Source: Chitinophaga sp. HK235 (GTDB lineage: Bacteria > Bacteroidota > Bacteroidia > Chitinophagales > Chitinophagaceae). From it: 64,000 nucleotides of DNA. Below are positions 10,001 through 17,474 of the stretch, in pieces. The notes below the pieces were generated by a model, which worked only from the letters and a program-made list of their open reading frames with translations, did no database searches and was not told the origin of the DNA. The first letter of the stretch is position 1. Each line of letters opens with the position of its first letter. The DNA is taken from assembly GCF_018255755.1 (NCBI RefSeq), contig NZ_CP073766.1, positions 3,906,001 through 3,970,000 of the forward strand, read 5' to 3'. The position numbers were made by a program, and so were the translations under genes.

Positions 10001-10259
10001 TGGTGGTGCCGATATTGGGACTGTTTTTTACGAGGACGGTTACACCGGGCATGGGAGATCCGGCGGTATCTGTAACCTGGCCCCGTACTTCTTTTTTAAA
10101 TAGTGCTGTCGTGTTTTTGTTGGCAAACGCGTCGGAGGCAGGTGTATGCAGGCTGGTGATGTTTGCAGCTGCCAGCAGTTGTGCAGGGGCTTTTCCCGGC
10201 ACAAATAGCAGCAATGAGGCAAACGCACTACATAGCAGGAAGAGAAATCTTTTTTTCAT
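7020..10259 (-). CDS. SusC/RagA-family TonB-dependent outer-membrane transporter
   Basis: A 1079-residue outer-membrane beta-barrel that imports oligosaccharides using TonB energy. Parts in order: signal peptide about 1-27, a carboxypeptidase-D regulatory-like domain about 57-130 (VRGQVTDTAGSPMPGVTV), a plug with ETVVVAYG at about 137-144 and LYGARGANGVILVTTK, and a barrel ending in NFGLMVGF. It lacks the N-terminal STN signalling domain found in the three other SusC proteins of the window, and accordingly no sigma/FecR pair is adjacent. This fits control by another type of regulator, for which the LacI-type palindromes upstream are candidates. It is the first gene of its operon. Confidence 0.93.
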   Translation of the reverse strand: MKKRFLFLLCSAFASLLLFVPGKAPAQLLAAANITSLHTPASDAFANKNTTALFKKEVRGQVTDTAGSPMPGVTVLVKNSPNIGTTTDMNGRYILEVPDNTTVMVFTMVGYTTQEVTLNGRSVINVQLKNSASQLSETVVVAYGKQKKASVIGSITTINPGELKVPSSNLTTALAGRLAGVIAYQRSGEPGMDNAEFFIRGATTFGYKKSPLILIDGIEYDVTELARLNTDDIASFSIMKDATANALYGARGANGVILVTTKEGKEGKAKLNLRLENSISSPTRDLQLADPITYMEQNNEAVLTRNPLAPVTYSQSQIDNTKAGTNKDVYPTTNWKEMLFKKQTVNKRANFNLGGGGQIATYFVSGGYTKDNGILNVDGRNNFNNNIDLTTYTLRSNVNIRVTKSTSAMVRLHGTFDEYKGPIDGGEKLYQKMIWSNQVLFPAVYPADDAHQFVTHPLFGNFNNGEYLNPYADMVKGYKQYSRSLMLAQFEIKQDLSSFITKGLSVRAMMNTNRQAYFDVSRQYIPFWYSATNYDKLNNTYVLRDINPDQGTDYLNYVPGKRSVASTFYLESAVDYNRTFDKHGLAGMLIFIARNNLQTIDDNSSNVNLLQKSLPSRNLGLSGRATYSYDNRFFGEFNFGYNGSERFYKTERYGFFPSAGIAWFVSNENFFKPLEHVVNKLKVRANYGLVGNDAIGNEDDRFFYLSNVNMSDSRKGATFGTNGGYSRNGISIGRYDNQAITWETAKNSTFGLEVSLFNKLDIIAEYFFEQRYNILMDRASTPKTMGLQATPKANVGKAESNAFDFTADYNSNIGKDLFVTLRANFTYARNKFKAYEEPRYDEPYRYHVGYPISQRWGYIAERLFIDDEEVRSSPQQAFGNFKTMGGDIKYRDVNGDGQITPSDMVPIGFPTMPEIIYGFGFSAKYKGVDFSAFFQGSARSSFWIDVQATSPFINNSDDKSVIGETQLLKAYADSHWSEENRDLYALWPRLSPVLNTNSMQTSTWFMRNGAFLRLKQVELGYTLPSNLTRRLHMSNLRVYANATNLLTFSKFKLWDIEMGGKGLGYPIQRVVNFGLMVGF

Positions 10260-10439
10260 GTGAAATTTATTTAGGCAGACCGTTTGCGACAGGCATAGGT
10301 CTCTCAGACAGGGCCTTGGCGTAGCTCCTGCAGGTAATTAAACTGTCTTGGTTGATGTTAATGCAGTATTCTTTTTATTGTGGCGCTGGTAAATTTTCGT
10401 ACATGCGTACAGTTTTGTTTTTAGTGGTTGATAATATTA

Positions 10440-10600
10440 ACCGCAACCGCTGATAAGTCTGATGCTGCTGATGTTCCTGATGCACGGATTTGCAACCTTA
10501 ACCGCTGATACATCGCTGATGCATTTTGATGCTCCTGAGGGAGAGATAACTGCAACTGCTGATGTGTTTAAGGTTGCTGATACCTCTAATGCATCGGGGA
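10440..10600. repeat. Degenerate CTGAT(G/A) repeat cluster
   Basis: The hexamer CTGATG or CTGATA recurs many times in this stretch (for example around 10449, 10459, 10468, 10477, 10503, 10513, 10558 and 10576), often preceded by GC or AACCG. Spacing is irregular. It lies upstream of susC and could be a set of regulatory half-sites or a decayed microsatellite; the sequence alone does not decide. Confidence 0.45.
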
Positions 10601-10607
10601 TAAATAT

Positions 10608-10623
10608 CTGCAATCGTTTGCAT
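10608..10623. promoter_or_regulatory. LacI-type operator-like palindrome, copy 1
   Basis: CTGCAATCGTTTGCAT contains TGCAATCGTTTGCA, a near-palindrome around a central CG that resembles LacI/GalR-family operators. An identical 16-base copy occurs 85 bases further at 10693-10708. The pair lies 350-450 bases upstream of the susC start. Confidence 0.5.
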
Positions 10624-10692
10624 ATATATTGCAGGCAAAACTCACGTCCCTGGCTGCTGTCACATTCCGCCAGCTGCGTTCAATCTATTGAA

Positions 10693-10708
10693 CTGCAATC
10701 GTTTGCAT
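10693..10708. promoter_or_regulatory. LacI-type operator-like palindrome, copy 2
   Basis: An exact repeat of the 16 bases at 10608-10623. Start-to-start spacing of 85 bases is close to eight helical turns, which would place both sites on the same DNA face. No LacI-family gene is in the window. Confidence 0.5.
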
Positions 10709-11052
10709 TAAAATAGGCGAGTATACCTTTCCGTTATACCGTTTCCGGAAATAATCGTTCGCCAGAAAATCAGTGGATAAATTGTCGTCTTCAGAATTTC
10801 ATAACGCTCTTTAGTACAAGGATCAGCTTTCGTTCGGTAGTGGATTTACAGTCTTGCTTTGATCTACAGCACATTTCAGGATTCACAGCCATGGAATCAG
10901 TCAGTTCGCTCCAGGCAATAATTTCGGTTGAATTTGTAACAAATATGAAGAAAATTATCGTAGGTTATACATCTAATTTTAACAAAGGCTTATATTTTTT
11001 TCGCTATGAGGGTAAGAAGTACACTTAACTTTGAGCCCTACCCGAAGGCAAT

Positions 11053-11075
11053 AAAAAAAGAGACCAGCGGTCTCT
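11053..11075 (-). terminator. Rho-independent terminator after the TfoX-like gene
   Basis: On the minus strand, AGAGACC, a three-base loop and GGTCTCT (11059-11075 on the plus strand) are followed by a run of T (A at 11053-11058). It lies directly downstream of the gene ending at 11081. Confidence 0.8.
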
Positions 11076-11080
11076 TTATA

Positions 11081-11422
11081 TCAGTTTTGTTTTGCGCGTC
11101 GTCCAGCTGCCAGTCCTTGCTTTGCCCACTTACGCAGGTCCTTCTCATCCATATACGCTCCATCCGGCGCACTACGATAAGGTTCATACCCCAGCGTACC
11201 ATCTTTCTTCGGTCGTCTTAACCACTCACTACCGGCAGCATCCCATGCCAGGTCACTCTCATCATCCGTTCTGAACCATAACTTCGACTCCGCCACATAA
11301 GCAAAGAGCACCCCATCCAGATAAATAGCCTGCCCCTCCATCGTCGGCCGGGTACTGATAGGCCCTATCGGCTGCATTGATTTTCTCACCCAGGAGATTA
11401 ATTCTTCGTCGTTCATATTCAT
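11081..11422 (-). CDS. TfoX/Sxy N-terminal-domain-like protein
   Basis: A 113-residue cytoplasmic protein resembling the TfoX N-terminal domain family: STRPTMEGQAIYLDGVLFAYV followed by KLWFRTDDES matches the usual pattern of that fold (about residues 22-54). In Proteobacteria TfoX/Sxy controls competence genes, but in other phyla stand-alone domains of this kind have no known role. The lysine-rich C-terminus (about 95-113, RKWAKQGLAAGRRAKQN) could bind nucleic acid. It is the last of four small minus-strand genes and is followed by a clear terminator. Family is fairly sure, function unknown. Confidence 0.7.
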   Translation of the reverse strand: MNMNDEELISWVRKSMQPIGPISTRPTMEGQAIYLDGVLFAYVAESKLWFRTDDESDLAWDAAGSEWLRRPKKDGTLGYEPYRSAPDGAYMDEKDLRKWAKQGLAAGRRAKQN

Positions 11423-11440
11423 AGGGCGAAGGTAAGGAAT

Positions 11441-11842
11441 TTAGCAGGGAATGGTTGAAGGCAGCTGTTCAATCTGTTCATCACTCACATCCGGGATGAT
11501 AAAATTACGTTCCCTTATTTCGTAATACCATTGTTCCGGTATCGCCAGTCCGTTCTCTACAACAAAGTCAGCAATATTATCCAACCAGAGCCATTTACCA
11601 TCGGTTCTGTAAGCAACAGTGCCTCTTTTTATCTCTCCATCAAAAGGAGAAGGGAAACTTATGCCGCTTGTTACACAAACAATAACTCCGTTATTTAAAT
11701 ATTCAATTAACCTCTTGTCATACCCCGCATTGATTTCATGATCCACAAAATCCTTTATAGAAGGATATTTCTCATAACCTTCTCCGTATTCCTTCCATGG
11801 TCCCAACCATTGATAGGGCCAGTTATGTAAGGTGTAATTCAT
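11441..11842 (-). CDS. Hypothetical protein, possibly immunity-like
   Basis: A 133-residue soluble protein with no signal peptide. The segment RGTVAYRTDGKWLWLDNIADF followed by a short acidic tail resembles small polymorphic-toxin immunity or DUF7660-type proteins, in which a displayed strand pair and a Trp-rich motif are common. It is preceded and followed by other small orphan genes of similar size on the same strand. No toxin gene is adjacent. I cannot assign a function; the immunity idea rests on size, acidity and a resemblance in the central motif. Confidence 0.5.
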   Translation of the reverse strand: MNYTLHNWPYQWLGPWKEYGEGYEKYPSIKDFVDHEINAGYDKRLIEYLNNGVIVCVTSGISFPSPFDGEIKRGTVAYRTDGKWLWLDNIADFVVENGLAIPEQWYYEIRERNFIIPDVSDEQIEQLPSTIPC

Positions 11843-11911
11843 CTTTTAAACATTTTTAGAACGTGATTCCAGCCAGTACCAATAAATGTTGTTGCCGTGG
11901 TTTGGTTACCA

Positions 11912-12271
11912 TTATAAAATTTTAAAAAGGTCGTTCTCATCTACCAGCTGCCTGACAACTCCTTGTTCACCTGCGTCAGTGATTAGAATCCAGGTATAGG
12001 GATTAAGCAGATTATCGCTTATTAATATCTCTGTTTTAAAAGAATGACAAAGAAAGATTGATAAGATTTTAACATCAAACTTCAAATCTGTATAGATCCA
12101 CAACGCTATACAAAAATCTCCTTTCATAGGAATACACTCATAAACCACATCTTCATGCCTTTCTTTATCAGTATCAAGATAAGCTATAGACACTTCATTT
12201 TTGAAAAACTGTGATAAGCTGACTAACAGATCTGCTCGATCAATACAGTCCTTAATTATCAAGCTGAACAT
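11912..12271 (-). CDS. Hypothetical protein
   Basis: A 119-residue protein that I do not recognise. It has alternating hydrophobic strands (for example DFCIALWIYTDLKFDVKIL at about 52-70) and ends with an acidic segment DENDLFKIL. There is no signal peptide or clear membrane helix. It lies between a possible immunity-like gene and a membrane protein gene on the same strand, separated by about 40-70 bases on each side. Base composition is more AT-rich than in the neighbouring Sus operons, which hints at separate origin. Confidence 0.5.
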   Translation of the reverse strand: MFSLIIKDCIDRADLLVSLSQFFKNEVSIAYLDTDKERHEDVVYECIPMKGDFCIALWIYTDLKFDVKILSIFLCHSFKTEILISDNLLNPYTWILITDAGEQGVVRQLVDENDLFKIL

Positions 12272-12311
12272 CTTTCTGTTAATTTTGCAGGGATGAATCC
12301 TAATCCAGCCT

Positions 12312-12881
12312 TTAGTGCTTTAAAATGCCGGACGAGTCAGGGCTACATTTGTTAAAATTGAATCCGGCATCAGCGAATTTTATCCAACAGGTATGGGTTG
12401 TATCATCATCTACTTTTGTATCAACATGTTTGAGAAATATCGGAATCATAGCATATTTACTTAATTGATACGTCATTAGAGGTCTTCCTGCAAAACCTTG
12501 ATCCCGTATATACTCTATCTTATATCCTTTAAGTTTCCATTTTCTCTCAACAGTAATAGTGCCTGCAACTACCCCCATGAAGCTAATAAAAACACATAAA
12601 AGAAAAAGTGACAAAGAAATAATCCCAGTTGGTAAAAACTTATACTCTGTTACTTTATGTATTAAGGCATATGCGAAGGTTAATAAAATATAAAAAAGAT
12701 AGCCATACGCGTTATCTACTACATAACTATATCCCGTCAGGGCTGGTAATAATAGTACCAAAGAGATGCAAAGTATATAGGAAATGGTTTTCTTTGAGAA
12801 GCATTGATGGATTAACCACCCCAGTAAGGGAAAAGTAAAAAACAGGAAAATAAAACCCTGGTGCCTGACTAAATAATGCAT
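12312..12881 (-). CDS. Hypothetical integral membrane protein
   Basis: A 189-residue protein with about four membrane segments in the first 115 residues (around 8-27, 33-50, 59-78 and 84-107) and a soluble C-terminal part of about 75 residues with one Cys pair region (HTCWIKF, NKCSPDSSG). No known family was recognised. It is the first gene of the small cluster ending at 11081. The DNA is AT-rich compared with the flanking Sus loci. Function is unknown. Confidence 0.5.
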   Translation of the reverse strand: MHYLVRHQGFIFLFFTFPLLGWLIHQCFSKKTISYILCISLVLLLPALTGYSYVVDNAYGYLFYILLTFAYALIHKVTEYKFLPTGIISLSLFLLCVFISFMGVVAGTITVERKWKLKGYKIEYIRDQGFAGRPLMTYQLSKYAMIPIFLKHVDTKVDDDTTHTCWIKFADAGFNFNKCSPDSSGILKH

Positions 12882-13005
12882 ATGTAAATATGTAGTAGTA
12901 TCAAATAAAAATCCGGCCTATGCCCACTCTATAGGTGACATACCAACATTTAGCGGATTTATGCTCAAGATAATGTATGGATAGTAAACCAGCAATAAAA
13001 ACGAA

Positions 13006-13035
13006 CAGGGGATCACCTTTTCAGATGATCCCCTG
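13006..13035 (-). terminator. Hairpin terminator of the DUF5689 operon
   Basis: CAGGGGATCA (13006-13015) pairs with TGATCCCCTG (13026-13035) around a ten-base loop; the minus strand continues into a T-rich stretch. It lies 21 bases beyond the end of the gene at 13056. Confidence 0.75.
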
Positions 13036-13055
13036 TCACTATTAAAAGCATTTCC

Positions 13056-15089
13056 CTACTTATTATACTTCACCGACACATGCGCCAACCTGCACGTAGC
13101 AGTTGTTGACAACGTACCTCCTGTAGCTGCATTGGTAGTACCTACGTTTTTATTCGCCACTCTCAGCCGGATATACAGATGCTCCTGTCCTGATGCGGCC
13201 TGCGGCAGCTGAAAATTCAGCACCTTAAGCCCAGCCACCTGTGTGAGCAGGGTATTGGACCAGTTGGCTACATCTTCAAAAGTGAAGCTGCCTAAACTAT
13301 TCCAGCTGGCATTATCCGCCGACCATTCCGCTATGAAGTTGCGGGGACCACCGATATCAGTATTGCCTTCTATCTGTAAAGATACCGGTGTGCTGATGCC
13401 CGCAGTTGACACTTCTATCGCCCAGTATTCACCGGTATTGGTAGTGTTGTTCCACCATCCTTTGGTGCCCCAGCCACCATTGGCAACGGCGCCCTTGTTG
13501 GTGGTAGGTTCCTGAATGAGCGCGTTATAGTCAGTAGTTGCTGTGATACCGTTCGCGGTATAATCGAGCCATTTTTTGCCGCTCTGATAAATACGCCCGG
13601 TACCGATATCCGGGGTAAGCGGATGCTGCGCATCTGTAGGCGTGGCAGCGTATTCGGTTTTAAACCGGCTCCATTCTGCCAGTACGTTAGAGAAGCCATT
13701 ATTGCGGTCATCATTCAGCGTGATATCTTCCCGCTTCAGATGACGAATGGAATAACGCCCGATATCACCGCCATAACGCTCGTATTCTTCATGTACCAGG
13801 ATACCAGTGATACTGCCGGAGCCTTGCGGCACCCGTTTGCCATCGCGGCGATAAGGAACATCCAGGTTGGTAAGCATATACATGCTGCTGCCCTGAATAT
13901 CGCGGATGCTCGTAGGATAACAGTCCATCCTCGCCGTATAGCCTTCATTGATATTCGTAAAGGATCCACTGGGGACGGATATTTCCACCTCTTTGAGTTT
14001 TACATAGGTATAGAGATCATTGTCTGTCAGCTGCGACATATATTTTTCTCTTGGTTGCAGCAGCATAGTACCTACATCTTTTTTCATGATATGTACTACA
14101 TCCAGATCTGATATGATGGTCCGGGAAGGATTTTGCAGCTGTTGTATGCTGGTGCCTTTCAACCATATTTTCACACGATCGTTGAAGTTAAAGATATTAT
14201 CACCCGGTGTTTTGGTCCTGAAATAAAGGCCACTGCTGCCATCCAGGCTTTGCACGTAAACGGCTATACTGTTTTCCGTTTTATCCAGGTTGTGTTTGTT
14301 GCTGGGTGTATTGAGGTTACGGGCGATATTGGGATGTCCTTTGTCGCTGACCACAATCCCTTCTACATAAATATTCTCATTGATCACGCCGTTGGCCAGT
14401 GTTTGTTTTACATAGGCGAAATCTTTTTGCACGGCGCCTTCATAACTCATCCCCGGCTGTTGTTTGATAAGGATGGTATCTTTGGTGGTAGTACCCAGCG
14501 CATCCAGATAACTCAGTCGCAATGCTACGCTGCGGGCTGTAGCCAGCTGGTTGGTATCTACCTTAAAAAACAGATACCCGTCTTTTATCTGCAGACCGGA
14601 TACCCAGTTGGTGGCGCCGGTAGAATCGTAGCCATATCCTACTGTCATCAAATCCAGTGGTACATTGGTATTGATGGCCGACTTATACGTTCCCCCGTTG
14701 GCGATAGTCTGTGCTGTTTCATCAGTAATAGCCAGCAGTGGCGTAATACCTTTCTGCTGCAGCACGATGGTATCTGATTTACCTCCGCCTTTCACGACCA
14801 GTTTGGCGGCACGAGGCAATTGGCCGCTGTTATCCTTTACTTCCACCAACGCATCGCCCTTACCATGTCCGATGCTGGTTTGCAGCAGCAGCCAGGGTGT
14901 TTCAGCCACCGGCTCCATTTTCCAATCCCCATCGGCATACACGATAATACGGGTAGTATCGGCGGCGGCACCTACCCGCACGATACGGGTGTCGATGGCC
15001 AGTGGAGTGCTGAATTTATAATCTTCTGTTTTGCGGCACGAGATCATCCCCAATAATAAACAGGCTGCTATGAACAGATATTTTCCCAT
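13056..15089 (-). CDS. BACON / DUF5689-domain surface lipoprotein
   Basis: A 677-residue lipoprotein (signal MGKYLFIAACLLLGMISCRK, lipobox Cys at about 18). Order of parts: a BACON-like beta domain at about 35-115 (ADGDWKMEPVAETPWLLL, TIVLQQKG), a second similar domain to about 215, a DUF5689-type region at about 220-460 (OB-like strands with YVEGIVVSDKGHPN), and a C-terminal beta-sandwich (NTGEYWAIEVST). Proteins of this kind often accompany secreted nucleases or phosphoesterases in Bacteroidota. It follows the EEP enzyme gene and is the last gene of the operon from 22885. A role in binding the substrate at the surface is likely but inferred. Confidence 0.75.
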   Translation of the reverse strand: MGKYLFIAACLLLGMISCRKTEDYKFSTPLAIDTRIVRVGAAADTTRIIVYADGDWKMEPVAETPWLLLQTSIGHGKGDALVEVKDNSGQLPRAAKLVVKGGGKSDTIVLQQKGITPLLAITDETAQTIANGGTYKSAINTNVPLDLMTVGYGYDSTGATNWVSGLQIKDGYLFFKVDTNQLATARSVALRLSYLDALGTTTKDTILIKQQPGMSYEGAVQKDFAYVKQTLANGVINENIYVEGIVVSDKGHPNIARNLNTPSNKHNLDKTENSIAVYVQSLDGSSGLYFRTKTPGDNIFNFNDRVKIWLKGTSIQQLQNPSRTIISDLDVVHIMKKDVGTMLLQPREKYMSQLTDNDLYTYVKLKEVEISVPSGSFTNINEGYTARMDCYPTSIRDIQGSSMYMLTNLDVPYRRDGKRVPQGSGSITGILVHEEYERYGGDIGRYSIRHLKREDITLNDDRNNGFSNVLAEWSRFKTEYAATPTDAQHPLTPDIGTGRIYQSGKKWLDYTANGITATTDYNALIQEPTTNKGAVANGGWGTKGWWNNTTNTGEYWAIEVSTAGISTPVSLQIEGNTDIGGPRNFIAEWSADNASWNSLGSFTFEDVANWSNTLLTQVAGLKVLNFQLPQAASGQEHLYIRLRVANKNVGTTNAATGGTLSTTATCRLAHVSVKYNK

Positions 15090-15097
15090 GACGGCTT

Positions 15098-15949
15098 TTA
15101 TTTTTTTAGTTCCATGTAAACCGGCCGGTGATCAGAGTATTTGGCCGTAAAATCATCATAAATAAACTGACAGCTGATTAACTTCTTAGCCAGGTCTTTG
15201 CTGAGATAGATGTAGTCGATGCGGGTGTTGGTACCCATCAGATCCTTACCCGAAGCCGCTTTCTCCTGTTTAGCATACTCATAAATGGCATCCGTAAAAC
15301 CGGCATCCAGCATTTGCTGTTGTACTTTGTAATCTATCAGATTACCATCCACCAGGTTGTCGATATTCGGATTTTTCTTGATGGCATTGGCCTGCCAGGA
15401 CTTTATCCTGTTGGAGTCCAGGCGGTTTTTATCGAGCGGTGTATTGGAGTTGAAGTCTCCCATGATGATCCAGTTACGCGGATCTTTTTTTCTTTCCATA
15501 TTGGCCAGTATGGTTGCTATTTCTTCCCTCCTTTTACGGTATTTATGTGGATTGAGATGCAGCACTACGATATTGTAATCATTCACATTAGCCATGATAA
15601 AGCCATGAGTCATGTTTTCATTCACCTTCTGAATATCAGTGATGGGATATCTGGAAGTGAGGCCGGTAGGGTAACCATTCTCCTTTACGATCACGGCATA
15701 AGGATGTCCCCAGGTAGCAGCCAGTTCTTCGAGTGATTTCTGGGTAAATCCATTACATTCCTGTAATGCTATGATGTCCGGGTTGAACTGCTTCACCCAT
15801 TCCACAAATACTTTCTTCCCTTTGGTAGTATCGGTGGTCATTCCCTCCAGTATGTTATAACTCAATACCCGGAGTGGTGCCTGTGCCTGAGCACCGGCTA
15901 TATAAAAAGGACAAAACAATAAAAAAGCAATCTTCAGAAAACGTTTCAT
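15098..15949 (-). CDS. Secreted endonuclease/exonuclease/phosphatase-family enzyme
   Basis: A 283-residue EEP-fold phosphodiesterase with a signal peptide (about 1-22, ending AGAQAQA). Catalytic motifs expected for the fold are present: SYNILEG (Asn), IALQECN (metal-binding Glu), LHLNPH (His), IMGDFNS (Asp and Asn), TRIDYIY (Asp) and KYSDHRPV (Asp-His). It would hydrolyse a phosphodiester such as DNA, RNA or a phospholipid head group in the periplasm or outside. It is encoded between susD and the DUF5689 lipoprotein gene. The fold is certain; the substrate is not defined by sequence. Confidence 0.85.
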   Translation of the reverse strand: MKRFLKIAFLLFCPFYIAGAQAQAPLRVLSYNILEGMTTDTTKGKKVFVEWVKQFNPDIIALQECNGFTQKSLEELAATWGHPYAVIVKENGYPTGLTSRYPITDIQKVNENMTHGFIMANVNDYNIVVLHLNPHKYRKRREEIATILANMERKKDPRNWIIMGDFNSNTPLDKNRLDSNRIKSWQANAIKKNPNIDNLVDGNLIDYKVQQQMLDAGFTDAIYEYAKQEKAASGKDLMGTNTRIDYIYLSKDLAKKLISCQFIYDDFTAKYSDHRPVYMELKK

Positions 15950-15955
15950 GATAAA

Positions 15956-17464
15956 TTATTTATAAGCTGGATTAGTTAAGATGCCACCGGAACGCAGTGC
16001 TTCCTTGTCCGGTATCGGATAATATTCATGGTAAGGACGAAGGTTGTTTTTGATGACCTCGTATTCTGTAGCAGATGTTGCGCTGACAGCTTTGAAGAAG
16101 GTACCCCATCTTACGAGATCCCATTTACGGCCGTATTCTCCCATCAGTTCGCGGGCACGCTCTTTCTTCACTTCTTCCAGAAATTGGTCTTTACCGGGAT
16201 ATGCCGGAAGTTTAAGGCCATCGTATGCTCTGGCTTTTACTTCGTTCAGGCATTGCAGTGCGAGTCCATTATCGCCGGTTTCATTGGCTGCTTCAGCCAG
16301 CATCAGCAGTGCGTCTGCATAACGGAATACTTTCTGGTTGTTGCCATCGGCGACGTTGTCCATGCCAGGACACCAGAATTTGGGGCCCATCCAGGCCTTG
16401 CCGGTGCCGTTGTTTTGCATGGGCCGTTTGAAATAGGTGCCGTTATAGCTGTAAGCCAGAATGATTTCCCGGCGTGGATCTGCATAGTCATACAGGCCCA
16501 TGAAGTACTCAGTAGGTATAATGGAGACGAAAGGATTGGCTTTGGAGCCCAGTTCCGGTATGTTCACCCCATCATAGATGCTGGTACCGGATGTTTTGGT
16601 GGGCGTAAAGAAACAGGCCACAGTAGATGTTTTCCTCAGTCCTGTGGCCGACCAGGTGAACTGTACTTCAAAAATGGATTCAGCTGTGTTTTTATTACGG
16701 AACCAGGTATCCTGCAAAGGATACTGCGTCAGCTGGCCATAGATCTTGCGGATGGCTTGCATGGCATCTGCACATACCTGATATTCTTTATTCCACAGCG
16801 CCATCTTACCGATAAGCATATACGCCATGGCCGCGGATATCCTGTTTTGCGGCACTTCTGAAGTACGTGCCTGTGGCAGCTTCGGTGCATATTCCTGCAG
16901 TTCTTTGATCAGTTTATCACGCGTTTCCACGGCACTCATTCTGCCCAGCTTCATCACTTCTGTCAGCGCACTCAGGCTGTTGATGTTCTGCGTATAATAC
17001 GGTACGTCATTGAAGGTGCTGGTGAGAATATAATAGTACAACGCCCGCAGCGCCACCGCTTCCGCTTTCAGCGCAGGTTTCCGGTCGGCAGCCACCTTTG
17101 CATTTTCAATGCCATAGATCGCCGCATTGCAATACATAATACCATTGTAACAGGCAGACCATAAATTATCGCCCATACCAGGATTGGCCGGTGATATTTC
17201 GAACTTGGCATCCAGCGCGGAAGAATTCAGGAAAGCCAGATCTGTAGCTGCTTCCTGTGCAATCATGAAGTCGGCTGTATAGACACTGTTGAGCGGAATA
17301 TAACAACCATTCAAGGCAGCAATACACTGATTTTCATTTTGAAAAAACTCACCCGGACTAACAAAGCTGCTGGGATCTTCCTCCAGCAGTTTTTTACAAC
17401 CGGTGGACAGGCTAACACCCGCCAGCAGCAGTAAAGAAAGGATATAACTGTATTTTCTTTTCAT
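15956..17464 (-). CDS. SusD/RagB-family nutrient-binding lipoprotein
   Basis: A 502-residue surface lipoprotein with the signal LLLLAGVSLSTGCKKLLEEDP (lipobox Cys at about 23). It has the SusD helical repeats, an ALRALYYYILTSTFNDVPYY motif and the C-terminal EVKKERARELMGEYGRKWDLVRWG signature. It pairs with the SusC encoded immediately upstream (ten bases apart). Context with a phosphodiesterase and a DUF5689 protein suggests a phosphate-containing ligand such as nucleic acid fragments; that is an inference. Confidence 0.92.
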   Translation of the reverse strand: MKRKYSYILSLLLLAGVSLSTGCKKLLEEDPSSFVSPGEFFQNENQCIAALNGCYIPLNSVYTADFMIAQEAATDLAFLNSSALDAKFEISPANPGMGDNLWSACYNGIMYCNAAIYGIENAKVAADRKPALKAEAVALRALYYYILTSTFNDVPYYTQNINSLSALTEVMKLGRMSAVETRDKLIKELQEYAPKLPQARTSEVPQNRISAAMAYMLIGKMALWNKEYQVCADAMQAIRKIYGQLTQYPLQDTWFRNKNTAESIFEVQFTWSATGLRKTSTVACFFTPTKTSGTSIYDGVNIPELGSKANPFVSIIPTEYFMGLYDYADPRREIILAYSYNGTYFKRPMQNNGTGKAWMGPKFWCPGMDNVADGNNQKVFRYADALLMLAEAANETGDNGLALQCLNEVKARAYDGLKLPAYPGKDQFLEEVKKERARELMGEYGRKWDLVRWGTFFKAVSATSATEYEVIKNNLRPYHEYYPIPDKEALRSGGILTNPAYK

Positions 17465-17474
17465 ACCAGTACTT

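Larger units (their letters stand above)
10260..11052. other. Long intergenic region upstream of susC
   Basis: About 790 bases without a convincing gene. It holds two 16-base LacI-operator-like copies (10608-10623 and 10693-10708) and a stretch (about 10440-10600) rich in degenerate CTGATG/CTGATA repeats. An 84-codon frame from 10462 is judged to be a by-product of these repeats. A TAACTTTG box at 11026-11033 on the plus strand has no gene after it. This region is expected to hold the promoter and control sites of the susC operon. Confidence 0.6.

Noticed and set aside
10462..10716. 84-codon open frame upstream of susC on the plus strand
   Set aside because: It is made by the CTGATG repeat stretch, has no recognisable protein features and overlaps the operator-like sites.
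11026..11033. TAACTTTG box on the plus strand as a promoter
   Set aside because: It fits the consensus, but only antisense sequence of the TfoX-like gene and a terminator follow; no gene could use it.
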